This document shows, in pieces, positions 27,598-42,129 of a stretch of 64,000 nucleotides of DNA (positions within the stretch are counted from its first letter, which is position 1; each line of letters starts with the position of its first letter). The translations under genes and the position numbers were made by a program. Below the pieces are notes generated by a model. It saw nothing but the letters and a program-made list of their open reading frames with translations. It was not told the DNA's origin and made no database searches. This DNA comes from Pelecanus crispus (lineage: Eukaryota; Chordata; Aves; Pelecaniformes; Pelecanidae), in the NCBI RefSeq assembly GCF_030463565.1, contig NC_134644.1, positions 126,295,388-126,359,387 of the forward strand. Reading direction: 5' to 3'.

Positions 27598-30500
27598 AAA
27601 AAAAAAATATGGTACTTAGGTAAGGAGACCATTCACCTGAGTTGCATTAAACCACTTACCCTTTGGCAAGGGAGCACAACATCTCCCTGCAGTCCAGGTT
27701 CTGTTTGCCTCAATAATTTCTCTGTTTTTTCTCTTTTTCTCTAGTTAATTAAACTGGTTTCTGTTCTAAGCAGGTATATGTCACATTCGATTTAGAAAGG
27801 ATCCTGCCCGTCTTCCCTCTCTGCACCCACCTGTGTGTCCAGCCTGACTTTACAAGAAACACGTGTAAAATGGCGCAGTATCTCTATTTCAGTTGCATCT
27901 CCAGTGAAGATACAATGCTATTGTTACTGAAAAATGGTACCAATTTATGGAGAAGTAAAGCATTATCCTGGGGTTGGTTTTGGGTTTTATTTTTTTCAAG
28001 CTGCAGGATGGTCTTTTCAGTTAGCTAATTGCTCAGGACTCAGAAACTGTCTTTCCACAATGAGCTTGATCAGCACAAGCACCTATAGCCAACATTACAC
28101 TGAGAAGTTAAGTTTATTTTTTGATATCTAGAATTAACAAGATGAACTGCAAACCATCTAGATAGTGCTTTCTGGAGTACAGTTGTGCTTCACTTTTCTC
28201 TTGTTTATTGAGGAAAGAAGAGCTCCTGAGAAAAGGGATGTGCACTGAATTCAGATTTGACAGCTACAATGGTGCAACAGTCTTGGCTACAACACGCATC
28301 AATATTGTTTTGGCTGCACAGAGTACAATGCAAGGAAGGAAGCCCTACTGGTCACTGACATCCCTGATTGAAAGAGTCCAGCAGGCAAGATTTGGGGTGA
28401 TGGCTAAAGTGAAGTGAGAAGCACTGCTATCTGCCTGGTCTAACTTGATATCTATGTGCATCCTGAGTGTGAAGAGGGCGTTTAAGATCTCCACAAGCTT
28501 TACTTAATACAAATGGAGGAACTGCAGTCTCCTTGCTCTGTGCTGAGTTACTCCTTCTGCTTCCAAACCAGAGCATCAAGGAAGTATGTGTTCACTAGTA
28601 TGCTGGAAGTCGGGGCTGAGCTCTGCAATAAATGGTCTGTGCTACGGCACCAGGTTGAGATTGAGGAACCAGAGTACTGGACATGCTCCCTTCTGTCAGC
28701 TCAGGCTACAACTGGTAATCAAAAAAAGAGCTGAGTGTGGGGAACAGTGACTTCTTCAGTTCTCTTAAAACATTCTGGGAAAACCTAATTACTACAGCTC
28801 ACACCTTGCATCTCATTGTGGATATGAGAAGGCAGAAAGCTGATGTTTTTTTCTTCACCTTCCACAACAAATTACAATTCAATACAACATCATGTCTGTA
28901 AAATGCAATGTCTCAAAGTCCTTTAAAAATATTCTTGTGAGATTAGTTTGGATTAATCTTACATCCACACAAACCTAGGGTGCTTAGTTGTAAGCCTGTC
29001 ATTTTAAAAAGTACATAAAGTACATGTAAAAGTCATAAAAACCCACTGAAAGATGCAGATTTTAAAATTCATCTCTTGCTTAATGAAATATGTCATGCAG
29101 TAGCACAGCACAGCCACTGGGTAGAGACATAAGGCACTCAGAAACAGAAGCAAGACACTTGCTTGGAACAGATCCATGCCAACTCCAAGAGCCCAGCCTG
29201 GGAAAACAATGAAGTCTTTCACAAGAACAGTAATAAACTGGGTATAGGTCTTTGGTACTTCTCAGGGAATTTCAACTTCACACTACAGATTGTGGTTCAT
29301 GGTTTACGGAGGAACAGGAACTCATACACTCAAATATCCAAATTTTATTATCAGTGGGATCTGCTGCAACCTCTCTTCATTTCCCTTTCATAACTACTTC
29401 CCTCCACCCTCTCCTTAAGTAAATGAAAAAGATTTCTTGCTAGACAAGCAAACAACATTTAATGCAATTTATAAAATAAACATTGTAAATTGTAACCATC
29501 TTAAAATGAAAACAATTTGCATGAAAAGACATAGGAAAAAGACATTACTTAGCTAGAAATTAATATAGCTGTGCTCCAGTTGGCTTTATTGTGGCCAATG
29601 TCTGACATTTTACTGGTAATGATCAGTTAAGCTGGCAGGAAAAAGAAGGCTATTTTTCAGATGAGGAAGACTCATAAGACTATTAAATGAATGTTTCTTG
29701 GCTGACTTTGAGTATAGTCCACTGAAATACATGTAAATATTCATACTGACCTTTGGATAAGGTCCATTTGAGATCTTAATGAGTTAGTTCATTTTAATAT
29801 AACAGAGTTCTGGATAAAAGGCCTCTATATCTTGTTGATAACTAAACAGCAGAGTCAAACTAATCCTTGGCTTTGGATGAAACCAAAAGACATACTGATT
29901 TGTGGTTTGAGCCCTGTTCTCATTATATATTTTGCTTTGACCAAAGACAAACACAGTTAAACAATTTTCTTTGGTGATCCTTTGGACAAGATGCAACTTC
30001 TTGATGGAGTTTGCTTTCCATCTGAGCATGTGTGCAGAAAACATGCAAAACGTAGCACAAGACAAAGATCACCAGCAGAGCTATGGCTAAAGCTGGAAGC
30101 ATGTTTTGCAGCCCAAGTGGTACCATCATGAGCTAATTAGCCTAAATACACCTCTCTTAGGACCTGTGATATTATCTCCATATGGCATTGCACAGTGTGG
30201 TCCTTCCAGCAGACTCAAGTTCTTGGAGCTAGCTGCACAAATTTGCACTGCACAAAACACATCAGTTTTGCCTCCAAACAAAACCAAAAACTTTATTCAT
30301 TAGATTGAATTAAGATTAAAAGATTTACTGGAAGAATTTTGCAACTCTATTTCTTTGCCTTCCAATCAACTTCCACTGGGGTCTCCAGTTCTTTTCCATA
30401 TGTGTGTTGATGTAGGCCACAGCTTCTGCACTAAAATGCCAACACATTTGCACATAACAATGGCAAGTACAAAGGGACACAGAAAGAAAAGGATATTTAC

Positions 30501-30978
30501 TACTCTATGTAATAAATGTTTGGAGAAAACAAGTGAGACAGTGGAGACAGATCTGAAAAGAAAAGAGGTTGCCTGAAGCTCATTACAACTGGTGGTTAAA
30601 ACTTGTTCCACTGGAACAGAAGAGTGGGATGGAGCATGTGTATATATCTACGTCTGTTTCAGTGTCCATATGTATATAAGGAGCAGAAAAAGAAACTTCA
30701 AAACTAAAAATACCATTCCCTTCTACAGAGACATTGACAATTCAGGATCTCAGGAACTTTAATGACCATGGGTAAAATTTCTAAATAAATTAATTACATG
30801 GGAAACCAGAGAGCATCTTTACTGTCCACCTCACCTCATTAGCTAACAAGATGATCTGCTCCTAAACATTAACACGATGTACTTTCCTGTACCAGAATGC
30901 ACAGAAAAAGGTTGTGCTCTCACAACTGATCTCAACCTGGAGACATCCATAGAGATCTCACGTAGCTTTTGTACCATT
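27598..30978. other. Non-coding stretch without recognised genes
   Basis: Flanking DNA beyond the truncated CR1. Open frames are under 95 codons with no recognisable domain. No repeats of known type were seen. Confidence 0.5.
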
Positions 30979-31797
30979 TCAAAAAGTAGTAAATGTTGAC
31001 ATAAAAAGTCCTGCACTTTGAAATAACTGCTTATTGAATCCCACACTGACAGGCAAAGGAGAGTTCATTACAACACCTAAAATCAGCCATTGCGCTGCTC
31101 CCCTGACGATGATTACATTTCTAAAACATGGCCCCGTTGTAACATACATGCTTGGGACTCCAGAATAACCATTTTCTGAAACCCCAAACCCCATTTTTTT
31201 CATAAGCAACTGGGAACACACACGTATGCTAGGAAGTGTTAGTGAAAACTGAGACTTGTTCCAAGATACACTACCAGTTACTCCCCAAAAGCCACAATGA
31301 GGTTGCAATGTAGAAGAAGCCATGCTGACTGAAAAGAGGCATGGAAGCAGAAACAAGTCATTCAAAAAAGTTTTAGGGGAGAAAGGAGGATAGGGAGTAG
31401 AATGAACATTATACATTAAATACTGGCATGTAGTAAACAAAGCTGAAGGAAAAGAAAAGAGCCTAAACTGAAGAAAACAGGAACTGCAAACCTGTGAGTC
31501 TATCTGGGTCTTAAGCTGGGTAGTATAACAGTAATTTAAGACTCTACAAAAATAATTTAAGGCTAAAACTATTGTGGCTGCTATCAATGGGGTTTCCAGG
31601 AAGGCCAAACTTGTCAACAATCGCAGAATCTGCTTGTAAGCAGAAGGGTCCCCAGGCTGGCATTTTGGCCTGGCACAATATGATACAACAATTAGCATCC
31701 TAGATGTGAACAGAAAACTTCTGCTGATGGCAGTTTTCAGAAGATGCAGACCAAAAGGGTCATAAAAGGGATGTTTCTGAAAGAAAACTTGATCTGA
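30979..31797 (-). other. Unrecognised 272-codon open frame
   Basis: The minus-strand frame is open from 31797 (just after a TAA at 31800-31798) to a stop at 30981-30979; the first ATG is at 31698, giving 239 codons. I do not recognise the protein. It is rich in Phe, Leu, Ser and Pro, with possible hydrophobic segments around LTSLAFLETPLIAATIVLAL (residues about 27-46 from the ATG) and near the C-terminus (RGAAQWLILGVVMN). An AG preceded by a pyrimidine run (TTTTCTTTCAG) lies near the upstream end at about 31775 and could be a splice acceptor, and CAG-GT near 31492 could be a donor. The minus strand here is pyrimidine-rich, which lowers stop-codon density. This could be an exon, a decayed coding remnant or chance; I lean to the last two. 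Confidence 0.2.
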
Positions 31798-31816
31798 TTA
31801 GATAGCCACTATCCAA

Positions 31817-31916
31817 ATATATATACGTCTGTGTGTATATTTTTGTGTGTATATTTTTCTATGTATATTTGTGCATATATGTACACACAAACACACACAT
31901 ACATATGTATATATTT
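31817..31916. repeat. Degenerate TA/TG/CA microsatellite
   Basis: Alternating purine-pyrimidine DNA: a TATATATA start, two copies of a 15-base GTGTGTATATTTTT-like unit, then a CACAAACACACACATACATATG segment and a TATATA end. It is low-complexity DNA prone to Z-form or slippage. Confidence 0.75.
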
Positions 31917-32081
31917 ATCCAGCCATATGAAAATACTAGCAAAAGGTTGGAGAAAATCCACAGAAATACCTCAGAGTTCTCAGAAGTCCAATCAGGTGAA
32001 GAAACTATATGTTTTGATCCTCAAACAGAGAAAGTTTATTTATATAGTAAATCCAATCACATAAATTACTATATATAATGC

Positions 32082-32099
32082 AAAAAAAAAAAAAAAAAA
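32082..32099. repeat. Poly(A) run
   Basis: Eighteen consecutive A after a TATATAATGC segment. No retroposon body was recognised upstream. Confidence 0.85.
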
Positions 32100-35000
32100 G
32101 ACAGTAAATGTCTGTGTTGTAACAAACAAAAAAAAATCTGTTGCAATTTGGCACTCATTAGCAGTACTTGTCTTTGGTTATCAGCTGCCTATATAGCTTA
32201 GAATGAAACAAATTTTGGTGCTTTTTCTTGAAGGGAACAGGTTATTAAATATATGAAAAAAGGTAAAACTTTAAATGAACAAAACACCTTGAATCAGCTA
32301 GCTAATTAATTGCCAATAATTCATTAAGAGTCATCAAGTGTGTAAATAATGAGCACAGTATTAAGGAGTGAGATGCTTTATTCTGATTGAAATGTAATTA
32401 TAGACAGTGATATATTTAGAAGAATATTTAACACTGGATTATAATCTGAAATTTTTACTGACATAAACCTGGATGAGAAAGTGTTGCAGGTCATTTCAGT
32501 CAAGATTAGCCTGCCAGAGAAAGGTAATTTTGGTTTAAGTTTTGACCATTCAGGTCAGATACAAGGAAAATACCTGTCCAATCGCACATGGGGGTATGCA
32601 GACTCTATAGCAAAACATTCTAGCAAGGGCTTTCAACCATAAGGATTTTCTGCACCCATGTATGAAATCCATCCTTTGGGTAGTGGAGTCACACACCTAC
32701 CAAGAGGGGTTGTCACAGCCAAAAATCATTCAGGAATAGTGACCTCTGTATAGGATAAGAACTTTCCAAAGATATGGGCTTAATATAAAACCAGTTCATC
32801 CTCCTTCTCTCCTACCATTTAATGCAAGTTTTAAAAATTCTCTGGGGCAGGTGCAACTCTTCAGTATGTATGTAGGCACAATTTTCTATGGTATCATCAA
32901 CCAGCTTGTTGGATGAACCTCATCTGAGTCCTATTGCAGTGAAATCATTGTCATAATAATAAATAAACCAACTGAAGGGGGAGGGAAGTGAAATATGGGG
33001 AAAAAAAATCTAATGAAAGGAGAAAGAAAGGAATTATTTTCACAGTAGATCAACAAAGGGAGTTCAAGAAAAGTCAAGCTTAAATGTTTATAGGAAAATG
33101 TGGATCCATGCACTGAAAATGACACCACCTACCTTCAAGGATTTATCTTCATTGACAACCAGTGCTTTAATGCTAGAGGCAGTACCCAAGGATGTCAGTG
33201 AAGGAGTTGAAAACCAAGTACTGTTGCACTGCAAAAATACAGATAGGCACATCTTCCTAAAGATGAAAAGGTGGATGGTTCATATATACTGTGTTTAAGA
33301 TTTCAAGATCAACATTACATTTATCAGCAATTTTGCTGTTATTCTGAAAGCTCTCTAGGACCAAACGTCAGGTAAAAAGCATATTCTTCACCACTTTTGG
33401 GTTGCAGAGGCTTTGAGGAATGCAAGTGCTATGCTATTTCAGTCTATTAATATGATACAGATGTGTAACAAGTATAAATCAAAAAAGACTGGAAATCAAA
33501 GTACAGTTTTAGTGTCTTAGGTGTGTGGAGGTAAAAGTGCCAAAACCTGACATAATTCTTTAATAGATATATGAATCACAGAACACACAGGTCTGCATCC
33601 AAAACCATCTGAAGTCAACTGAAGTCTTGCCATTAATTTCACTGGCTCCAGATAAGACTAATGTCTTCTAACAGCTAAATATTAATTTGGCAAGTAAAAA
33701 AGCAGCCCCCATTATACTTGGCTGTCCCTGTTTACATTTCTTCCCTTGGGGACATGCCTATACATGCATAATTTTGCTCCATGTATATCAGCATGCATTA
33801 GCCAATGTAAATTAAGACTGCGTTATTTTTGATTGATAGATTTCTGTCCCTCATCCCAAAATAATGAAAGAACATGATTATAAATGTATTCAATTTCATT
33901 GTATTTTTGTAAGTCAGAAAATTATTGTCACCATTTTACTTACAGACAATTGTTTTGATACAAAGTCCCAGACTGTCAGAGATTTTCAGCCACATACCTC
34001 TCTCTGACCTTGATCAGCTTCAAATAAAAGACGACTTGTTTTTCCCCCTGAAGTCCTTCATTTTCTGACCTGTGTTGGGAAAGGTGAGGGGGTTTCAATA
34101 TCAACACCACATCAATAGGTTTCTGCATCTCTTTCACAGGGTAGGGAGTGGGCCTCTGTCTTCACTGCAGTCAACTGCTGTTGTATGTATAAAAAGTGCA
34201 CATAAAGGCTCACAGGATAATAGAAACAGTTCATAATGTTTTCATTTCCAATGTTGAAGCCATCAAGAAAAATAAAAAACTAGCAAAAATATAAACAAAA
34301 AAAATCCTCAGACTCTTCTTAGTGCTAATATAATACTTCTCAAAAACATTACTTTAGTTGCCTCCTTTGTGCAGCTTGTTTGCTCTGCATTTACAAGATG
34401 ATTTGTCACTAGCTCTGGAATTATATGACATGCAACCCAGAGTTATTTTAAAAGTTAAGTTATGGATGCTTTTTCTTTAAAAACAGAATATCCTGTGAAG
34501 GCTGGTTCAGACATCTTTTAAGATGAGCACCATTGTCTGGAACACCCTGGATAAAGCAAAGCAACATCTCTGATGTCTTCACCCTTTCATAACTATTGTC
34601 TTTCAGGTCTACAAAGACAATGACAGTCTTCCAGTTCATGTTACCAGTCATTTCCCTCCTGCTTTTGGAATCTTAAGGCAGATTAAATACCAGAACACAG
34701 AAGATAAGATGCTCTGCAGACTGGCACTATGTAACACACAGAATAAGAGGAAAGAAACATTGAGTCTTACCAGGGAAAGAGAAGAACCTCCCAGACTCAT
34801 CTAGATTGTACCCAGAAAAAACAGTTACATGTTTTCAAAGGGAGCCTAATGCCAGAACAACAGTTAGCATTGTGAGAAGAGGAAGGTCTGCTATGAAACA
34901 GGTCTCTCCTTGGATGAGCTGAAAGAGAATTATTCTTTTACCAGCTTCAGCCATCCTTCTTCTATGCTCTATATGCACCAGAGCAACCCCATTTATTATT

Positions 35001-35284
35001 TTGCTGTCCAGCTCAAAATTCTGTGGCATGACAGGAGGGTCAAGAACATTTTTTTCCTCCCAAATTTGTTTCCCTGAGGAGTAGGGACCCTAGGATTAGG
35101 GTATTTTGCACTCATACTGTTACAACCCTTAAGAAGTAAGTTACCATTACAAAACAATTTCTAAATTAAATCCTGCAATGATGAAAAATGTATTTTTATG
35201 TAAAAATCAGTGCATCAGAAGGAGACAGAGGAAGAAGGAATATGTATAACATCAGGATCTGTAGGATGTGCCCCCTTCCCACTG
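32100..35284. other. Non-coding stretch without recognised genes
   Basis: Only short open frames without domains. No repeat family was recognised. Confidence 0.5.
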
Positions 35285-35665
35285 AGCTGTTGAGATTGGA
35301 AGAGACCTGTGATGTCCTTTAGTCCAAACTCCTGTTTCAAACAGGGCCAACCTGTGAGCAGGTTGCTCACACCTTGTCCAGTCTAGCTTAGAAAGTCTCC
35401 AAGGGTGGAGATTCCAAGGACCTTCTGTTCAACTCTTGCAGTGCTGAACCGCTTTAATGGTGAAGAATTTTTTTTTCTTATGTCCAACTGGAATTTCCCT
35501 TGCACCTTGCTGCAATGTGTGCTCATTGCCCCTTGTTCTTTCATTTTATACTTCTAAGAAGAGTCTGTCGTCACTATAACCCCTCCTTAGTTCACTGGAG
35601 ACTGCACTTAAAACCACATCTCCATAGTCTTCTTTTCTCTAGGATGAACAAACCCATGGTAGTAG
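35285..35665 (-). mobile_element. Old CR1 3' fragment
   Basis: A diverged minus-strand CR1 tail. Read on the plus strand it follows the same order as the reverse of the young copy at 26451-27597: a GATTGGAAGAGACCT block (the conserved 3' UTR), GGTTGCTCACACC, TTGTCCAGTCTAGC, GGTGAAGAA, CCTTGTTCTTTCA, and finally TTTCTCTAGGATGAACAAACCCA, which corresponds to the LGLFSLE-coding segment of ORF2. Many substitutions and small indels have removed the frame, and the 3' octamers are no longer visible. It is much older than the other copies. Confidence 0.8.
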
Positions 35666-38600
35666 TACAACACCCAACTTTATATTATAAGCCTTGCATG
35701 GAGTTAGCAGCTTAGAATCAATACCAGGGTGTCATGGCCACTTACATTATAGATTAGAGCTGGCTTGCATCCTTGTGGTGCACTCTGCAGGCAGAGCAGG
35801 CTCATACCAGCTTGCAGTCTCTCAGGTCAGCAAAGCTGTAAGGATACTATGAGTTTCCAGGAAATATTTAATCCGGTGGCACTCACTGGGACAGAGCACA
35901 GTAATAACTAGTTTTACCAGCTGAGCAGCAGTAGCAGGGAGTTAGTCTAGGCTGCTGGAACAGAGCGCAGACACTCACCTCCTGTAACACTGCCTCAGTT
36001 TAAAAGGTTCTACCATGAATCTTCATAACACTGGAAAAAATAAAAAATCCATTATCACTATGGACCTGTATTTCTGTAGCAGCTGGATTCCCCCCCCACT
36101 TTAGGTAAGGACCAAACGAGCACAGAAGAAAAAGTTGGTCCCCTGTCGAACACCTTGCAAGTACTGTATGTTCTAAAACATGTTGTTATAAATGAGAAGA
36201 AAAAATGAGAGTTCATCTTCCTTGAAGAGAAAGGTCAACACATTATAAAATACTAAAACTGATGTGCCAAGAATACCTTGACAACATTACAAAACAAGTT
36301 ACTGATTACCAAAGAGACTAGTTAGTTTTTGTTATTGCTTAAGAAAAAGGTTATCATTGCTGCAGGACAAAGCAGATAACATCCCTCCTGACTTGTAATT
36401 GTCCCTAATACAAGCAATTAAGCAGAATATGTAATTCATCACCTTTCATTCAATGAAGGACTAATTAGATTCCATCTAATTTTAAAACTTCAGTAGCAAC
36501 AAATTGTGTCACTTGATTTTCCCGTCACCTCTTTAATCTTATCACTACTGTAGGCTTTTCTTGAGATTATCAGAGTGTGTTAGTTATGATTCTAATCATA
36601 CATTTTATTTCCAATTAATTTAATTCAGTGGAAATACTTCCCTACTGTGCTCTGGCATTCTTGATAGAGTTTCTGGCACTCCAAGACTTTGTACATCAAG
36701 ACGTGCTAGTTTCCTAAAGCTTTTGTATTATTCAAGGTGGAATCAAACTCTGAGGAATGAAGGAAGGAAGAAGTACCAGACTGTTGGCTTTTGTAGCTAC
36801 CATTTTCTATGAATCTGTGGAAGTGAACAGGCACTGGTGTGGAAAAAAACCACTATTTTTTCTGACCTGAATTTCATGTAGTAAAATGAAATGAGGCAGC
36901 ATCATTCCTACAGCTCCCCCCTTTCTGAACCAATCACTATAGCATTTGATGAATGTGCCAGGTAGGTTTGCTGCTTAAGATAGCACAGTATCTCCCAGAG
37001 AAATGTCTCCCAAGATTTTCTGTGGATCAAGCATAGGTCACTAGGAGCTCTGTGTAATTACAGACACTGTACAGTAGCAACATTGGGACATTCTGGCTGG
37101 ACTAGGTTGATTTGCTTTAAGTGTGCTTTTGCACAAACACTTTTGGTTAGCTCAGAGCATTATGGATCATTTTGTCACCTTTAACTGAAACTAAGACTGC
37201 AGTTGTGTCTCTGCAAATTTGAAGAGTGTATCTCAGCCTATCATCTCTGCCAGCTTCCACTTGAATGACTGTTGGATAGACTCTTTGTTTCAGGATGACT
37301 GATGTTGTAGGAAGTTATTACATGCATGGGTGCTTGCTCTAGGAGTTTGGTTGGAGGCTTAGTCACAGTATGTTGGTGCTGGCAGGCATGATTATTAACA
37401 TCAACGCATCACAAAAATTGGCTTACTGGCGTGATATGGTGACATAATCACAAAACAGCTATGTCACACATAGCAGATATGCACAGATCTCAAATACTTC
37501 ATCCACTCTTCAGCTTCAGATCATCAAACTCAGCATCAGACGAGCGGTACCTCACATCAGTACATGAAGATGTGGACCGAACAACACATTCTTCCTGTGT
37601 GTCTTCTCTCTCACATCTTTTTCCTTCTTCTCCTCACTGCTGTTCCAAATCAATAAATTAATTTCACTTTAAGAATACCAGAATTAAAATCTCCTGATGA
37701 TATTTCAAATGTAAATGCACAGACCCACCAGTGAATACATGCAAGAGCCAGGAAAGCATTTCCAGCATGCTTTCAGGTATCTGAACACCTACATGCATCT
37801 TCATTCTCAGAAATACATATTTGCTCACATACACAAAAGCTTATGTCTGTTCCAGTCAGGGTTCCTACATTATTTTCCTATTTATTGTATTATTACTACA
37901 TCACTGCACCTGTTGGTCAAGGTGACTAAAATCCTTCTAAAGAAAGGAAAAGGAAGTCTGGGCTCAGGACTTCACTGTTCAGATTTCTTTGACAAAACAT
38001 CCCTTTGTAAAGCTGACATGCAGATTTCCATCCTCAGCAGACCAGTGCGTGGATTAGGCAGCTAGAGTCCATTGCTGACCCCACTCAAGCTTGAGGCAGA
38101 TGAACCAGGCCTACAGAGATGCAATTTTCTCATGTTCCCTGACCCAAAATAGCAACCAGAAGTGCCATTCTTAAGTGATGTTCTTCCCTTCTTGCCAATG
38201 TTATCTACAAAAGTAGCACCATTTGAATGTAAAACTAGCGGGAAGGAAACACTTGAGAATTTAATACAACTGCAGTTGCCTAAATATTCCCCAAGCTAAG
38301 TAGCCAGATTGGGCCAAGCTGCTAGCCGTTGCTCAGAGATGCAGCCAGGGTTTTAAGGCAAAAGGACCTTAGGTATTTCTTCTGCTGAGGCTGAAACAGT
38401 GCTTGCCATAATCACTGACTTCAGTAGGTTTGTCCAAGACTTCCCGCTGGAGCTCATTTCAGTGCACCTTCCCCACACCTTTGCCAGAAGTTCCCTCCAC
38501 ATAGGGAGAATAACATCTCAGAGCAGCACAGTGAAATCTGACAGTGCTCATTACATCAGAGCCCTTAACCTGCTGCTAGTACTGTAAGGAAAATACCTTA

Positions 38601-41600
38601 TTACCACACTTCTTGTGATACATTAAACATCCAAAAGACTGACTGAGATGTTTGGTTCCTGTTTTGTGAAAGGACATCCCCATCCTGTCTCAGACACCAA
38701 CACCTCATTTGTCTGTGCCAGTAACCCTTCTTCTCACTGCTCATTTCCCTCAGCCTAGAGAAGCCTCCAAGGCCCTCGGGGGGATTGTTGTTATGATAGC
38801 CAATGTCCCTGTCTCCAGAAGCAACTCTCAGACTTGAATCTTTATGAATTTGACTATGCAAAGTGTGTTACCGTGTTTATAGGCTACAGGGCACTGGGGA
38901 AATCAGTCCTAATTACTCCATTTTGCGAATACAAACATATTCTTTCATATTACTATTACATATTCCAGAGGCTCTGTGAAGCCTTGTATCAAGATTAGAG
39001 ACTGATGTCTCCCAAGTGATTCCTCAGCAGACTCTGACCTGCAAATTCTTTTGAACATTTTTGAGTCATTTCAAATTTTAAAGAGACAACAATGACCTTG
39101 TTTGTCTTCAGTGTGAATGACAGACAGCACTGACAAGTGAGGAATGGATGGCAGGGTTTTGCTTTAACTCTGAGAACTTACTGCCACTCAGTATGATACA
39201 TGGGACGATAAATGCCATGGCAGAAAAATCAAAGAGTATGTCCCTTGCTCCCAGGCACGTGTACTCCATCACAAGACCTGCCTGTGAATGTATAACTTCC
39301 TGTAGATTTGTCTCTGTAGCTAGGTAGATTTTAAAGTTATTCATTAAAAGAATAGCATTTGATATATTGTCAAACTTGAGACTGTTGTCCAAATGTTACA
39401 CTACCAGTATCCACTAAGGAATGTTTAAATGCAAGAAAACTGAGGTAATTTTTGTAGAGAGCATACATTGTAAAATACAGTGAAGTGACAGAGCCATAAA
39501 AATACAGCAGTGTTTGGGTGCTGACAGAAGTCATTTGCCCTGATTGACAAATACAGTTGTCACTTATGGACATTAAGGAAAGAGGCCAGTTATTTCAAGC
39601 CAGGAATATGTTTATTCTGGGGCAAAACTAGCAGCACAGTCATCAAAGAATGATGGGGAAAACAGCCTTGGAAGTTTCTACCTTAAATCTAATAAGAAAA
39701 GTGGAGTTTGTGAGGAAATGGTAAAGACTGTGAGATTATTGGCCATCCTTGGTCCTGTTCAGTTTAGTCATATGGTCACATTTTAAAACTGGAAGGTGCT
39801 ATACATAAATGCAAAGGTGAGTTTGTGCAAGCTTGGCAAATCCTATTGTAGAGATTTTATTTTAAACCTCAGCTAACATACAGAATCTATTACACAGAAT
39901 AGATCTTAAGGGGTGGTTTGACTTTTTTTAATCTCTTAAGGAATCGGATGGAAAAAGAGAAAGGAAAAAAACAGGAGGAAAATAAGCTTTCACCCAAAAC
40001 ACCACCATCATTTTAATCTGTTGGATCAGAGAAACTGGAGTTTGGGAAGGTGTAGTGTGCCAAACTGGCCTGGCACTAACCCCTCAGCCTCATAAAAAAT
40101 CTAAGATGAGAGGGAGGGAAAAGAGAGTTGGTTACACTTTTCTTGTCTTTTTTAGCTTGCTATAGTTGAGTAAAATCCTACCTAGCCAAGCTTTCCACAC
40201 CTAATCCTCCAGCTCATTTGCTCATTCCAATTAGTTAGGAAATATACATCCAAAGAACTGCCTGTTTTCCTCAAATGTATTTCTGCTAAGTCACTCAGCC
40301 TCACTGTTAGGAGTGTTTCAGGTAAGCTTAGTAAAATCTCTTTTCACGTAAAATGCACCGCCTTGAATCAACCTGAACAATTCCTTTCCTCTTCAGCACT
40401 CAGATGTTTTGACTTTGTTGATCCATGCGCAGTACATATAAAATAAAGTCTGCCTTGCCCCAGAGAATTTACTCTATCCTATTTCCTTACACCAGCCACT
40501 GCGGTACTATGGTAGGTTACGCTATTCTTCTGACATTAAAAGTTCTGGTATAGAAGAAGAGCTAAGCAGTACCCAACCACCCATTTTTAACAAATTCTCT
40601 AAAATTCATATGGGACATGAGAAAGAAAAAAAATGCACCTACATTTAGTTTAATAATTCCCTTGCCTGTGGAAGGCTCACTTTTACACCTGATTTTTTGA
40701 ACTGTGTACTGTATCTGCTTATTATGCTTCTAGTAGAGTCTGAGCCCTAGATGATCTCACCCCTGGAAAAGGGCAATGAGACTTTAAGATGAACTGATTC
40801 TCTATTCACTTCAGCTTGTACATCAGAAGTCTCAGACAAAGGCATAGTGCAATGAACACAATGGCAATGAGAAGACTTCCTATGTTCCTTGCCAGCTACT
40901 GCTCTTTTGAAAAATTCCAATTACATATTCTATAGCTGTATATTTTTTAAATCAAAGTACCTTATGAAGGGCTGTTGACTTTGATTAATTTCAAGGTTAA
41001 AAGTCAGGCAGGTTACCAGTGAAAAGTGTTTTCAAGACATCTTTCGTTCTCCACCTTCTTTCCTGCCAACGTTCTTGGCAGGGTACTGAATTGCTGAGAG
41101 ACTGGAAGCTTTCTGATTTTTTATTTCCAGGTTAACCAACCATTTGAACTGCCTTGAAGCCCTGATAATTTTCTAGTCCCAAACTCCAGGAAAAATAAGC
41201 AATTTTATTTCACTGAGAATTACACAGTTATTGGGAATGCATTCTGGAAAACTACCATGAAGGGAAATTAACATCCTACTTGCTCCATCTTTCATTTTCA
41301 TCTCTGATATGAATATTTGTTCTTGAATAAGCCATCTGTAGGCCTCCTACATATTAATGTTAAGTATCAAGCTACGAGCTGTTTCAAACTACCTAGCAGA
41401 ATGCTAAAGAGGTAGATTGGCTGTTTTCATGGTCTCAATAATATATTTAAATGTAAAGTGGTTGAATAAAAAACATCAGAAAACCCATAGGAAATAGCTT
41501 TTCATTTGAAGAGCAGTCCATTAAAATCATGCTGTAAGGGAACACTGAGCATTAGGAAAAAAGTGAAAAACAATTAGGACAAAACTCAGTCCAGATTGAA

Positions 41601-42129
41601 TGATATGCAAATATCCTGGACTGGAGACTTTATTCATGGCCACTGACCTTTTGGATAAAGTAAGTTTTAGTGGATATCGAAGAACATGTATTTCATTCTC
41701 TGGTGGAAAAAAAGTGCAAGTTTGACTATAGAAATTAATCAGTAGTCTCTAGATTTAACTGTGATGTTTCACAACTGTAATGCACATATTTTATAAAGGT
41801 AATGAGACAATTTAACTGGGGAAGAACATCTCCTACTGGTGGTATGATACCAATTTACTCTTTTTTCAGACTTCAGAGGAGTCACAAACTCAGTTAACAT
41901 GTCCACAGGGCTGATAGCTGTCCCAACAGCATGTCATCTGTAACTGGTGTACAGCCTGGGTATGCAAATACTCAAAAAGTCAAAATATTTCACAGGTCTT
42001 TCTGTAGTTGAAATACCTTCCCAGTTTGACATAAATTCACCATTTCTCTTTGAGAACTATATTCTTCCATACAGTGATTGTAAGTTTTGGTGACTATCAT
42101 CTTGTTTATATATATTGCTGCTTTTATGA
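35666..42129. other. Non-coding stretch without recognised genes
   Basis: No gene or clear transposon. Open frames up to about 116 codons (37715-38065, plus) show no domain and no splice context I can defend. A C8 run lies near 36091-36098. Confidence 0.5.

Noticed and set aside
26528..27744. Several plus-strand frames of 70-154 codons over the CR1 at 26.5-27.6 kb
   Set aside because: They are antisense shadows of the CR1 ORF2 remnant.
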